64,000 nt of DNA from Prochlorococcus marinus (GTDB lineage Bacteria > Cyanobacteriota > Cyanobacteriia > PCC-6307 > Cyanobiaceae). Positions 45,610 through 55,123 of this stretch are shown here, in pieces. The translations under genes and the position numbers were made by a program. Numbering within the stretch: the first letter of the stretch is position 1; each line of letters begins with the position of its first letter. Location: assembly GCF_001180305.1 (NCBI RefSeq), contig NZ_CVSX01000007.1:62001-126000 (forward strand). The letters are read 5' to 3'. The notes below the pieces were generated by a model. The model was not told where the DNA came from. It searched no databases and saw only the letters and a list, made by a program, of their open reading frames with translations.

Positions 45610-47112
45610 TCAAGTTAAACTATCTTTGATTTTACCATTTATTAATTCGCCAACTATTGCGATGGAGCTATAAGCTATCAAAACTATGGTAACTTCTTGC
45701 CATGCGAATGAACTCAGCGATTCTTGTAATTGCCAACCTAGACCAACACTTCCAATAACCCCAACAATTGCAGTTTCTCTAATAATGATGTCAGATCTAT
45801 AAGCGCAATATGCTAAGTAACTTTTTGCTTGTTGAGAAAATAAACCTAAAAGCCAACTAGTCTTTTTTGAGATCCCTAGAGATTTCATTGCAATATAATT
45901 TCTCTTGTCTTGGCTATCTAAATTTGTAAAAAGTAATTTGCTAGTAATACCAGCGTTGTGGAGACCTAATGTTAAAGCTGCTAAAGATAAAGAAGGATTA
46001 TTAAAAGTTAATAGAGTTAGAAGTATTACAGGTGTAGGTATTAAACGTAATAAAAATGCAAAAATTTTTATAAAAAATTGAGAAATGTTGTTGTTAAAAA
46101 TTCCTATTAATAATGGAGGTAAACTAATTGCGATTCCTGTTGATAAAAGACTTAAAATTATTGTTTCTAATATAAGTTTTAAGAAATCAAATAATCCTAA
46201 ATCTGAGCTTGATTTAAATAGAGAACTAACGGAATTAAAATTTTCAAAATTATTATTAAAAATAAAATAAAGAAAATAAGAAAAAGAAAATAAAATTGTT
46301 ATGAAAAAAACTGCAATAAAAAAAATAGATAGGATTTTATTTGTAGTATTAAATTTTATTTTTTTGAATATTAATCCAGAAAGAATTATCAAAATTGCTA
46401 AGGACCATAAATAAGTCCATAACTCTCTAAAATTCAAAGTTTGGAAGGATAAAAAAATACTGGTACCTATTCCTCCAATCCCAAAAAGTCCTAAAATCAC
46501 TGTACTTCTTATTGAACACTCTAATCGATATAAACCAAAGTTTTTAAATGTATTTATTATTGGATTCCATATTAAAGTTAGTAAAGAAGAAATTTTAGGT
46601 GCATTTATTTGGTTTATAGATTCAAAACTTTTGTAGTCAATAGTTTCTAATTGTTCAGCAAAAACTTTTGAATTTACAGCAATATAAGGTATACATATTG
46701 CTATTATTCCTATCGATAAATTTATGCCATATATTTGCATTAATATTATTCCCCAAACCACTTCGTGTATAGATCTAATTATTGTTAGAAAAAACCTTAT
46801 TATGCGGTAGAAAAAATTTGGAATATTAAAGATTTTATAAAAAATATTTGAGGAAATTATTCCAAAAATTGCTCCAAAAATAATACTTACTAACCAACTA
46901 AAAAAACCAATTAAAATAGTTTCATTTAATCGCTTAATTACTGTAATAATAATTTCATTATCGATCTTGGGATTAAATGCAGAAATTAAGAATTCTTGGA
47001 ATAATTTAAATCCTCCAAAATGAATATTGGTTATTAATTCATACCCTAGAGGTATACATACCAAAATTGGAAGAAAAGATAATGATGTATAGTTTAATTT
47101 TAATTTGTTCAA
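45610..47112 (-). CDS. phnE: phosphonate/phosphite ABC permease, duplicated PhnE
   Basis: A 500-aa permease with two PhnE-like halves (about residues 60-250 and 310-495). Each contains a set of membrane helices and an EAA-type loop; the second reads DIIIRETAIVGVIGSVGLGWQL, the first SIRSTVILGLFGIGGIGTSIFL. Standard PhnE is about half this size, so this is a fusion of two copies. It is the last gene of phnD-phnC-phnE, 4 bp after phnC. It forms the pore for P-compound import. Confidence 0.88.
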   Translation of the reverse strand: MNKLKLNYTSLSFLPILVCIPLGYELITNIHFGGFKLFQEFLISAFNPKIDNEIIITVIKRLNETILIGFFSWLVSIIFGAIFGIISSNIFYKIFNIPNFFYRIIRFFLTIIRSIHEVVWGIILMQIYGINLSIGIIAICIPYIAVNSKVFAEQLETIDYKSFESINQINAPKISSLLTLIWNPIINTFKNFGLYRLECSIRSTVILGLFGIGGIGTSIFLSFQTLNFRELWTYLWSLAILIILSGLIFKKIKFNTTNKILSIFFIAVFFITILFSFSYFLYFIFNNNFENFNSVSSLFKSSSDLGLFDFLKLILETIILSLLSTGIAISLPPLLIGIFNNNISQFFIKIFAFLLRLIPTPVILLTLLTFNNPSLSLAALTLGLHNAGITSKLLFTNLDSQDKRNYIAMKSLGISKKTSWLLGLFSQQAKSYLAYCAYRSDIIIRETAIVGVIGSVGLGWQLQESLSSFAWQEVTIVLIAYSSIAIVGELINGKIKDSLT

Positions 47113-47116
47113 CTAA

Positions 47117-47857
47117 TTAATATATTTTCTCTAAATGAATCTTCTTTAAGTTATTTCTTTTGATATTGAAAAAAATTTTACCATCCCTTATTCCAATAAC
47201 TTTATCAAAATCTTTCAACAAATCTAATCGATGTAATGCAACTAATACCGTCTTTGGGGATTTTTTTGTATCATTTTTATCGACACTTTCTAGCATTAGG
47301 TTTTTAATTGTTGTTATCAATTTGGGATCTAGATTATTAAAAGGCTCATCTGCAAGTAATATATTTGATTCTTGAATTAATGATCTAGCTATAGCAACCC
47401 TTTGTTTTTGCCCCCCAGATAGTTTTCTGATTTTTTTGTCGTAAATAGAGTCATGAAGTCTACATAATTTCATATATTTATGCGCCTTCTTAAAAGAACT
47501 TATATTTAGTAAATTTTTGAAAGCGAAATAAAAATTGTTTTCCGCTAGTAGTCCACAATTAACATTTTGTTCTGCAGAGAGATCTTCTATTAATCTTAAA
47601 TCTTGCCATATAGTTGTTATTTTACTTTTCTGATTTCTATCTAATTCCTCGAATTTTTTATTGAATAATTTAACCTCACCTTGAGTTGGCTTTATAGTGC
47701 CGTTAAGTAGTGATATAAGCGTAGTTTTTCCTGAACCGCTTTTACCTAAAAGTGCAATTTTTTCCCCAGAATTTATTTTTAAATTTAATTTATTTAGGAT
47801 CAGATCATTTTTGTATTTATAAGATATATTTTCTAATTCTAAGACAGTATTATTCAT
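47117..47857 (-). CDS. phnC: phosphonate/phosphite ABC ATPase
   Basis: A 246-aa ATPase subunit: Walker [19 protein letters not shown]-loop ITTIWQDLRL, signature RKLSGGQKQRVAIARSL, Walker B ILLADEPFNNLDP, and the switch region TVLVALHRLDLL. The LHR motif has His at the switch position. Its start overlaps the end of phnD by 4 bp and it precedes phnE by 4 bp, so the three genes are tightly translated together. Confidence 0.9.
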   Translation of the reverse strand: MNNTVLELENISYKYKNDLILNKLNLKINSGEKIALLGKSGSGKTTLISLLNGTIKPTQGEVKLFNKKFEELDRNQKSKITTIWQDLRLIEDLSAEQNVNCGLLAENNFYFAFKNLLNISSFKKAHKYMKLCRLHDSIYDKKIRKLSGGQKQRVAIARSLIQESNILLADEPFNNLDPKLITTIKNLMLESVDKNDTKKSPKTVLVALHRLDLLKDFDKVIGIRDGKIFFNIKRNNLKKIHLEKIY

Positions 47858-48747
47858 CTAATTTTATTTAATTTCCTCCCGATTTCCTCTATATTTTTGT
47901 ATTTTTTTGATTCTGCGTTTATAAATCTTTTTGCATTGAACATATCTAATATCTTTTTATGTGATTTTTGCTTTATATCTAAATTTAAAATTACTGATTT
48001 AAGTTTTTTTGTAAACCCTTCCCCGAATCTATTTTCAAGATCACCTTGAGCTAGCCAATGATAGTCAACATATTCTGGTGTGATCCAGAATAATTCTAAA
48101 TTACTTGTTCTTTTGGGATTATTTTTAAGATTGTTTTCCCAAACCTGTTTATTTAAAGCTCCAGCATCAAATGCCCCACTATTAACTAAAGCTATAGTGG
48201 CATCATGACTCCCACTAAAACCTGCTTTTTTTCCTTTAAAATGTTTAATTTTTACCCCTGCTTGATTTAAAAAATATTCTGGCATTAATCTTCCAGAAGT
48301 TGAGTTTTCAGAGCCAAAAGTAAATCTTAAATTCTTTAGTTTTTTAAGTTCTTTAACGTTTGAAATTGGGTTAATTTCTAAATTTTTGTTTACTATAAAA
48401 ACACTTTTAAATTCCTTATCGATATCTCTTTGAGCTATGACAATTGAATTAGGTGTTTGTAATCTTGCTTGAACTCCTGATAAACCGCCAAACCAAACTA
48501 AATCTAAATCTTTAGTTCTAAATCCAGTTACTGCTGCAACATAATTAATAACAGGAATGTATTTAACTTCTACATCAAGTTGTTTGGATAATTCTTTTGA
48601 AAATAAATTATATCTTTTGTCCAAAACATCTTGGTTTTGATCAGGTATTGCTCCAACTTTTAAAACTTTGGGATTTGAAAATACAGGTGATGAAAAAACA
48701 GAAAATAATAGAGATGAACTTAGTAGGAAATTCTTTAAATAAAACAT
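47854..48747 (-). CDS. phnD: phosphonate/phosphite-binding protein
   Basis: A 297-aa periplasmic binding protein with a signal peptide (residues 1-24). It begins after cleavage with KVLKVGAIPDQNQDVLDKRY and contains LVWFGGLSGVQARL, FTFGSENSTSGRLMPEYFL and GFSGSHDATIALVNSGAFDAGALN, the family pattern of PhnD/PtxB. From memory, the Prochlorococcus orthologue binds phosphite or methylphosphonate. No C-P lyase and no ptxD are in the window. It heads the operon phnD-phnC-phnE. Confidence 0.9.
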   Translation of the reverse strand: MFYLKNFLLSSSLLFSVFSSPVFSNPKVLKVGAIPDQNQDVLDKRYNLFSKELSKQLDVEVKYIPVINYVAAVTGFRTKDLDLVWFGGLSGVQARLQTPNSIVIAQRDIDKEFKSVFIVNKNLEINPISNVKELKKLKNLRFTFGSENSTSGRLMPEYFLNQAGVKIKHFKGKKAGFSGSHDATIALVNSGAFDAGALNKQVWENNLKNNPKRTSNLELFWITPEYVDYHWLAQGDLENRFGEGFTKKLKSVILNLDIKQKSHKKILDMFNAKRFINAESKKYKNIEEIGRKLNKIR

Positions 48748-48759
48748 AACTTAGTTAAA

Positions 48760-49956
48760 TTAATAGTATTTAGAGATTGCTTTTTCAATCCTCTGTAGTC
48801 CATCTTTTATTTTAATTTCTGAAGCTGCACAAGATATTCGTATACATTGATCAGCTCCAAAAGCTTTTCCAGGGACAACAACTAATCCGTAATCTTGAAG
48901 AGCTTTATTGCAGAAATCAACAGAAGTAATTGATGAGTTAGGTAATTTTGGAAATGCGTAAAATGCTCCATTAGGTTCTTCAATAAAAATCCCATTTATA
49001 TTATTAAGGCCCTCATAGAGAAGTGTTCTCCTTTTATCATAATGGCTATTTATCATTGAGAAAAACTCATAATTGATTTTTAAAGCCTCTAAAGCCCCTT
49101 TTTGAACAAAAGAGCAAACATTACTTGTGCTTTGACTTTGTAATGCTGAGGATGCTTTGATTACATCTTTGGGACCTACTAAATAACCTATCCTCCAGCC
49201 AGTCATAGCCCATCCTTTCGCAAACCCATTTATTATAAAAATTCTATCTTTTAAGTCATTTGCTAATGAAGATAAACTGTAGTGTTTAAATTCTTTTTTA
49301 AGGATTAGTTCGTAAATCTCATCAGAAAGAATATTGATATTTGGATTTTCTCTAGCTAAATCGGCAATTTGTAATAATTCTTCCTTTGACATAACTCTTC
49401 CAGTAGGGTTATTAGGAGAATTGATAATTATAAATTTAGTTTTTGAAGAGATTTTAGACTTCAAATCTTCTATATTTATTTTAAATCCATCTTCTGCAGA
49501 AGAATTTGTAAAAATTGGCTTCCCACCCGCCAATCTAACCATCTGGGGATAACTTAACCAATATGGAGAAGGAATAATAACTTCGTCTCCAGTATTTAAC
49601 AATACTTGGAAAAGATTATATATTGCTTGCTTAGCACCATTTGTGACCATTACATTTTCAAATTCATAATTTAAATCGTTTTGAATTTGAAGTCTATTTG
49701 CAATTGCTTTTCGGAGATCCAAATTCCCCGCTGCGGGCCCGTACTTTGTAAATCCATCAAATATAGCTTTACTTGTAGCCTCTATAACTTCTTTTGGGGC
49801 ATCAAAATCAGGTTCACCTGCACTTAAATTGCAAATATCTACTCCTTCTGCAGATAATTGATTTGCTTTAGCACTTATCTGCAATGTAAGAGAAGGCTCA
49901 ATTGAAAGTGCCCGATCAGATAAATTAACTTGACTCATTGACTTATGACTTTTCAA
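48760..49956 (-). CDS. aspC: aspartate aminotransferase (class I)
   Basis: A 398-aa PLP enzyme of subfamily I-gamma. Motifs are NLSAGEPDFDAP near the N-terminus, the NSPNNPTGRVMS loop, LSDEIYELI, and FAKGWAMTGWRIGYLVGP with the PLP-binding lysine (FAK). The C-terminal CIRISCAASE provides the substrate-carboxylate arginine. It links oxaloacetate and glutamate to aspartate and 2-oxoglutarate. It lies 13 bp upstream of phnD and may be co-transcribed, although function is unrelated. Confidence 0.93.
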   Translation of the reverse strand: MKSHKSMSQVNLSDRALSIEPSLTLQISAKANQLSAEGVDICNLSAGEPDFDAPKEVIEATSKAIFDGFTKYGPAAGNLDLRKAIANRLQIQNDLNYEFENVMVTNGAKQAIYNLFQVLLNTGDEVIIPSPYWLSYPQMVRLAGGKPIFTNSSAEDGFKINIEDLKSKISSKTKFIIINSPNNPTGRVMSKEELLQIADLARENPNINILSDEIYELILKKEFKHYSLSSLANDLKDRIFIINGFAKGWAMTGWRIGYLVGPKDVIKASSALQSQSTSNVCSFVQKGALEALKINYEFFSMINSHYDKRRTLLYEGLNNINGIFIEEPNGAFYAFPKLPNSSITSVDFCNKALQDYGLVVVPGKAFGADQCIRISCAASEIKIKDGLQRIEKAISKYY

Positions 49957-50098
49957 ATATGACTTTTAATAATGACAAATGCATAAATTAAGAATAAATA
50001 AAACTATCACACAATGGTTTAATTTAGTTCATTTTCTTAATCTATTTTATTTTCATGTTTTGAGTTCTTAAAATAAAAATATTTAAAGTTTTTTTTCG

Positions 50099-50602
50099 GT
50101 GAAAAGGTTAGTAATTGGGAGAGGAAGTGTATTTGCAGATTTATTAATAATTGGTGAGGCACCTGGAGCCCAGGAAGATTTAGAAGGAAAACCTTATGTA
50201 GGTAAATCTGGTAAGTTATTAAACGAATTATTAGTACAAGCTGGAATTGATTATAAGAAGGATGTTTATTTTTGTAATGTAATTAAATGTCGTCCACCAA
50301 ATAATAGAAAACCCACGGCTAGAGAAATTAATATTCATAAACCTTGGTTATTACAGCAAATAAAGTTAGTCGATCCAAAATTTATATTACTTACTGGTTC
50401 TACTGCTATGAGAGCCATTTTAGAAGTTAAAGATCCTATAAGTAATTTAAGAGGTCAATGGATTAAAAAAGATGGGAGACAAATTATGGTAATTTTTCAT
50501 CCATCTTATTTGTTGAGATTTCCTTCAAAAGAAATCAATAAACCTTACCATCTAACTTTGAAAGACCTAGAGAATGTAAGTGGTAAACTATATGCCGTAT
50601 AA
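50099..50602 (+). CDS. truncated family 4-type uracil-DNA glycosylase
   Basis: A 167-aa glycosylase that removes uracil from DNA. Motif A is IIGEAPGAQEDLEGKPYVGKSG, motif B is FHPSYLLR, and CNVIKCRPPNNR follows. Normal family 4 enzymes are about 190-200 aa and bind a 4Fe-4S cluster using an N-terminal CxxC plus two later cysteines. Here the N-terminal region and the last cysteine are absent; only the CNVIKC cysteines remain. The start is GTG at 50099, with a stop codon shortly upstream in frame. Catalytic motifs are intact. Confidence 0.9.
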   Translation: MKRLVIGRGSVFADLLIIGEAPGAQEDLEGKPYVGKSGKLLNELLVQAGIDYKKDVYFCNVIKCRPPNNRKPTAREINIHKPWLLQQIKLVDPKFILLTGSTAMRAILEVKDPISNLRGQWIKKDGRQIMVIFHPSYLLRFPSKEINKPYHLTLKDLENVSGKLYAV

Positions 50603-50637
50603 TTTAGTGAAATCCTTTTTGAATATCAAGAATTTTA

Positions 50638-51855
50638 ATGTCATTAACTCAATCTAAAGAGGTTAATAGTCTCTCCAAAAGATATTCAACTCATATTGAG
50701 AGAAGGATAACTAGAACAGTAATGGTGGGTGATATAGCTATTGGAAGTGATTATCCAGTAAGAGTTCAATCGATGATAAATGAAGATACTATGGATGTCG
50801 AAAATGCTTACTTAGCTATCAAAAGACTCCATGATGTGGGTTGTGAAATAGTAAGGTTAACTGTCCCTTCCCTAGCACATGCCAAAGCAGTAGGAGATAT
50901 AAAGGCAAAATTACTAGAAAATAATATCAATACCCCCTTGGTGGCTGATGTTCACCATAATGGTATGAAAATTGCAATGGAAGTTGCAAAACATGTTGAT
51001 AAAGTAAGAATTAATCCTGGATTGTTTGTTTTTGAAAAATCAGACCCTACAAGAACTGAATATACAGATGAGGAATTTGAAACTATTAAGCAAACAATAC
51101 TTAAAAGATTTACCCCTTTAGTTGAAGTTTTAAAGGCTGAAAACAAAGCTCTAAGGATTGGAGTAAATCATGGGTCTCTATCTGAGAGGATGCTTTTTAC
51201 TTATGGAGATACGCCATTAGGAATGACAGAATCTGCGATGGAGTTCGTCAAAATTTGTGATGAGCTTGATTTTCATAACATAATTATTTCTATGAAAGCT
51301 TCTAGGGCTCCGGTCATGATGGCAGCTTACAGAATGATTGCAGATAGGCTTGACTCAGAAGGCTATAACTATCCCTTACATTTAGGAGTGACCGAGGCTG
51401 GTGATGGTGATTATGGAAGGATTAAAAGTACTGCTGGAATTGGAACGCTTTTAGCAGAGGGATTAGGAGATACCATCAGGGTTTCCTTAACAGAAGCTCC
51501 AGAAAAGGAAATACCAGTGTGCTATTCAATTTTGCAATCTTTAGGATTAAGAAAAACAATGGTTGAATACATCAGTTGCCCCAGTTGTGGTAGAACACTT
51601 TTCAATCTAGAGGAAGTTGTAGATAAAGTTAGGAACGCTACCTCACATTTGACGGGTCTAGATATAGCAATAATGGGATGTATTGTTAACGGGCCAGGAG
51701 AAATGGCAGATGCTGATTATGGTTATGTTGGGAAAGGTAAAGGAACTATTGCCTTGTATAGAAGAAAAGAAGAGATAAAAAGAGTACCTGAAGATGAGGG
51801 TGTTAATGCTTTGATCCAACTTATTAAGGATGATGGGAAATGGATTGATCCTTAA
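50638..51855 (+). CDS. ispG: 4-hydroxy-3-methylbut-2-enyl diphosphate synthase
   Basis: A 405-aa iron-sulfur enzyme of the MEP isoprenoid pathway (GcpE). The TIM-barrel part starts [21 protein letters not shown] and includes [13 protein letters not shown]. The C-terminal 4Fe-4S binding has [12 protein letters not shown] and GCIVNGPGE. It supplies precursors for carotenoids, chlorophyll phytol and quinones, in line with the lycopene cyclase and Pcb genes. It is 35 bp downstream of the glycosylase. Confidence 0.97.
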   Translation: MSLTQSKEVNSLSKRYSTHIERRITRTVMVGDIAIGSDYPVRVQSMINEDTMDVENAYLAIKRLHDVGCEIVRLTVPSLAHAKAVGDIKAKLLENNINTPLVADVHHNGMKIAMEVAKHVDKVRINPGLFVFEKSDPTRTEYTDEEFETIKQTILKRFTPLVEVLKAENKALRIGVNHGSLSERMLFTYGDTPLGMTESAMEFVKICDELDFHNIIISMKASRAPVMMAAYRMIADRLDSEGYNYPLHLGVTEAGDGDYGRIKSTAGIGTLLAEGLGDTIRVSLTEAPEKEIPVCYSILQSLGLRKTMVEYISCPSCGRTLFNLEEVVDKVRNATSHLTGLDIAIMGCIVNGPGEMADADYGYVGKGKGTIALYRRKEEIKRVPEDEGVNALIQLIKDDGKWIDP

Positions 51856-51917
51856 GGATTTGTCAAATTTTTGAATTATAAATAAATTCTTTTTATAATA
51901 AAAAATATCGAAATTAT

Positions 51918-53252
51918 ATGAAGATAAGAAAATTGCTTAAAAAAAAATATATATTTCTGTTTGCGACATCCTTTTCTGGGTTATTTTTAAATAATTTTGC
52001 AGAGGCAACAGTTTTAAATAATAGTTATAAAGAAGTAATTGATCATGTTTGGCAAATTGTATATAGAGATTTTCTTGATTCAAGCGGTAAATTTCAAAAG
52101 TCCAATTGGATTAATCTAAGAAAAGAAGTTTTATCAAAAACATATTCAGACAGCAATGAAGCATATGATGCGATTAGAGATATGCTTTCTAATTTAGATG
52201 ATTCTTATACAAGATTTTTAGAACCTAAGGAATTTAATCAAATGAGAATAGATACCTCTGGCGAATTAACTGGAGTTGGTATCCAAATAGTTAAAGATAA
52301 AGAATCTGATGATTTAATAATTATTTCTCCCATAGAGGGCACCCCTGCATTTGATGCTGGAATTAAAGCTAGAGATAAAATATTATCCATAGATAATATT
52401 TCTACTGAAGGTATGAATATTGAGGATGCCGTGAAATTAATAAGAGGGCAGAGAGGTACTAAAGTAAAGCTTGAAATTCTTAGAGGTTCTCAATCCTTTT
52501 TTAAGACTTTATCAAGAGAAAAAATTGAAATAAAGTCTGTATCAAGTAAAGTCAATCAAACCAAAAATGGCTTATCAATTGGCTATGTAAGAATTAAACA
52601 ATTTAATGCAAATGCATCCAAAGAAACTAGAGATGCTATTAAGGATTTAGAAACAAAAAAAGTCGCAGGATATGTTCTTGACTTGAGAAGTAATCCTGGA
52701 GGTTTATTAGAATCAAGTATTGATATCTCAAGGCACTTCATTAACAAAGGAGTAATAGTAAGTACAGTAAGTAAAGATGGTTTAAAAGAAACAAAAAAAG
52801 GAAACGGTCAAGCTCTAACAAAAAAGCCCTTAGTTGTCTTAGTTAATGAGGGTTCTGCTAGTGCTAGTGAAATAGTTTCTGGTGCAATAAAAGATAACAA
52901 AAGAGGAAAATTAGTTGGGAAGAAAACATTTGGTAAAGGTCTAGTTCAATCCATGAGAACTTTAGTTGATGGTTCAGGTCTAACTGTTACAGTCGCTAAG
53001 TATTTAACTCCGAACGGCACTGATATAAACAAATCTGGAATTATTCCAGACATAGAAGTAAAAATGAATATAAACCCTATTCTCCAAAAAGAAATTGGAA
53101 CTAGAAAAGATAAACAATATAGAGCTGGGGAAAAAGAGCTAATAAATATAATTAATAGAAAGAATCAGATAAGCGAATTTAATCCCGACACCACAAACCT
53201 TAATGCATTCCTAAAAATTAATAAGGAAGATAAAGTATTTTCATTAAATTAA
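51918..53252 (+). CDS. ctpA: carboxyl-terminal processing protease (CtpA-like)
   Basis: A 444-aa secreted serine protease of family S41. Signal-anchor near residues 9-30 (ending FAEAT), PDZ domain about 100-180 (TGVGIQIVKDKES, PIEGTPAFDAGIKARDKIL), and the catalytic dyad in NEGSASASEIVSGAI (Ser) and LVGKKTFGKGLVQS (Lys). In cyanobacteria CtpA removes the C-terminal extension of the D1 protein of PSII. This may be CtpA or a paralogue (CtpB/C); they cannot be split by eye. It is 62 bp downstream of ispG. Confidence 0.9.
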   Translation: MKIRKLLKKKYIFLFATSFSGLFLNNFAEATVLNNSYKEVIDHVWQIVYRDFLDSSGKFQKSNWINLRKEVLSKTYSDSNEAYDAIRDMLSNLDDSYTRFLEPKEFNQMRIDTSGELTGVGIQIVKDKESDDLIIISPIEGTPAFDAGIKARDKILSIDNISTEGMNIEDAVKLIRGQRGTKVKLEILRGSQSFFKTLSREKIEIKSVSSKVNQTKNGLSIGYVRIKQFNANASKETRDAIKDLETKKVAGYVLDLRSNPGGLLESSIDISRHFINKGVIVSTVSKDGLKETKKGNGQALTKKPLVVLVNEGSASASEIVSGAIKDNKRGKLVGKKTFGKGLVQSMRTLVDGSGLTVTVAKYLTPNGTDINKSGIIPDIEVKMNINPILQKEIGTRKDKQYRAGEKELINIINRKNQISEFNPDTTNLNAFLKINKEDKVFSLN

Positions 53253-54163
53253 TTACTCATATCCAGCATTCTCTTTATTGGCACATAGGCTCTTCTTATT
53301 ATCTCTGGGTCTAGTTCAATAGACGGGGAATTATTTTTCAAACAATCAAGAATTTTTTCTAAAGTATTTAATTTCATATATGGACACTCGTTACATTTAC
53401 AACCTTCTACATCGGGAACTTCAATAAAAATTTTATTAGGTTCTTTCTTTTTCATTTGATGAATTATTCCAGGTTCAGTTAGTACCATGTAAGTCTTAGA
53501 TGGATCTTTACTTACGAAATCAAGCAGCTTACTTGTTGATCCAATAAAGTCTGAGAGAATTAGTAAATTTTGACTACATTCAGGATGAGCAATTACTTTT
53601 GATCCTGGATTTTGATATTTTAATTTTAGAAGTGCTTCTTCACTAAATGATTCATGAACAATGCAGCTGCCAGGCCATAATTTAAGATCTCTTCCTGAAT
53701 TTTTCTGTACCCATCTCCCAAGGTTCTGATCGGGCGCAAATATTATCTTTTTATCTTCAGGTATCTTTTTGATTAATGAGACTGCATTACTGCTTGTACA
53801 TATCAGATCACTTTGAGCTTTTACTTCTGCAGTGCAATTTATATAACTTACGACATAGTGATCTGGATTATCTTCCCTGAATTTTTGAAATTTATCTGAA
53901 GGACAATCGTCTGCTAATGAGCATCCTGCGTCAATATCTGGTAATAGGACTGTTTTATTAGGGCTAAGTATTTTTGCGGTTTCGGCCATAAAGTGTACAC
54001 CGCAAAAAATTATTATATCTGCATCATTATTTGCAGCTTTCCTAGATAGATCTAATGAATCGCCAATAAAATCTGCAATTTCCTGAATCTCTGGAGCTTG
54101 ATAATAGTGCGCAAGAATAATTGCATTAGCTTTTCGGCAACGCTCCTTTATTTCAGAAATCAA
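53249..54163 (-). CDS. nadA: quinolinate synthase
   Basis: A 304-aa NadA that condenses iminoaspartate with dihydroxyacetone phosphate to quinolinate for NAD. It has NAIILAHYYQAPEIQEIADFIGDS, IIFCGVHFMAETAKIL, APDQNLGRWVQ, VIAHPECSQNLL and a GCKCNECPYM motif. Cysteines in these segments include the three cluster ligands. Length and start are standard; it overlaps the ctpA stop by 4 bp in convergent orientation. Confidence 0.95.
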   Translation of the reverse strand: MISEIKERCRKANAIILAHYYQAPEIQEIADFIGDSLDLSRKAANNDADIIIFCGVHFMAETAKILSPNKTVLLPDIDAGCSLADDCPSDKFQKFREDNPDHYVVSYINCTAEVKAQSDLICTSSNAVSLIKKIPEDKKIIFAPDQNLGRWVQKNSGRDLKLWPGSCIVHESFSEEALLKLKYQNPGSKVIAHPECSQNLLILSDFIGSTSKLLDFVSKDPSKTYMVLTEPGIIHQMKKKEPNKIFIEVPDVEGCKCNECPYMKLNTLEKILDCLKNNSPSIELDPEIIRRAYVPIKRMLDMSN

Positions 54164-54266
54164 ATCCTCTTCGTTATGAACTGATTTCTGTTTTGCAGTA
54201 GAAGTTATACTGGTCAGGATTTAGAATATCTCTAAATAGATTATATGCCTTTAAACAGAAAAAATT

Positions 54267-55100
54267 CTGACAAATTTAAAAATTGCTATTGTTGGTGACT
54301 GTCATGGTCAATGGTCTGAATTTGACTTGAAAGTTTTATCGATTATCAAACCAAATATTGTTTTATTTGTTGGTGATATTTCTGATGGAAGTGTCAAAAT
54401 AATTAAAAAAATCAATGAGATCAAAATTCCTACTTTTGTAATTTTAGGAAATCACGATAGAGGGAAAGATTCTACAGGCGAAACTCTCTCAAAGCAGATA
54501 CGTGTTCTTGGTGAAAAATATTGTGCATGGGATTTGAAAGTTTTTAATAATCAAATAAATTTATTGTCTGCTAGACCATGTAGCTCTGGCGGCGGCTATT
54601 ATCTTTCAAAAGAAGTTAAAGGCGTTTATGGACCTATAACCGAACAAGATTCAATAAATAAAATTATCAAATGTTCAGAAGAGACTATTGAAGAAATACC
54701 TCTAATAATTATGTCTCATGCTGGTCCTTCGGGTTTAGGTTCAGAACCTAAAAGCATTTGTGGGAAAGACTGGAAATTACCTTCTTTAGATTGGGGAGAT
54801 AGAGATTTGTCTGCTGCTATTTCTCAAATACAAAAGAGAAGGAAAGTTGATCTTGTAATTTTTGGTCATATGCACAATCGACTTAAAAGAAATCTTGGTT
54901 TAAGAGAGATGTTTAAAATTGATAGCAAAGGAACAATTTATTTCAATACTGCTGTAGTACCAAGATATAAAACTGATGAAGATGGGAAATTGCTAATTAA
55001 CTTTTCATGGATTGAGTTTGAAAAAAAGGAATTAAGGCATGTTTCTCATCGATGGTATTCAGAGTCTGGTGAAATTCGTGAAGAAGATAAATTTTTTTAG
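54267..55100 (+). CDS. calcineurin-like phosphoesterase with non-standard start
   Basis: Metal-dependent phosphoesterase of the TIGR04168 type. The metal motif LKIAIVGDCHGQW lies upstream of the first TTG (54327), so the real N-terminus must be earlier. The in-frame ORF is open from 54255 and has no ATG, GTG or TTG before the motif; CTG at 54267 (or ATT at 54264) is the best start. The rest is VLFVGDISDG, ILGNHDRG, IIMSHAGPSGLG and FGHMHNRLK, completing the fold. Alternatively, an ATG at 54245 lies in another frame, so a frameshift or sequence error is possible. Confidence 0.85.
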   Translation: MTNLKIAIVGDCHGQWSEFDLKVLSIIKPNIVLFVGDISDGSVKIIKKINEIKIPTFVILGNHDRGKDSTGETLSKQIRVLGEKYCAWDLKVFNNQINLLSARPCSSGGGYYLSKEVKGVYGPITEQDSINKIIKCSEETIEEIPLIIMSHAGPSGLGSEPKSICGKDWKLPSLDWGDRDLSAAISQIQKRRKVDLVIFGHMHNRLKRNLGLREMFKIDSKGTIYFNTAVVPRYKTDEDGKLLINFSWIEFEKKELRHVSHRWYSESGEIREEDKFF

Positions 55101-55123
55101 GATTAAATATCTCTGATCATATT

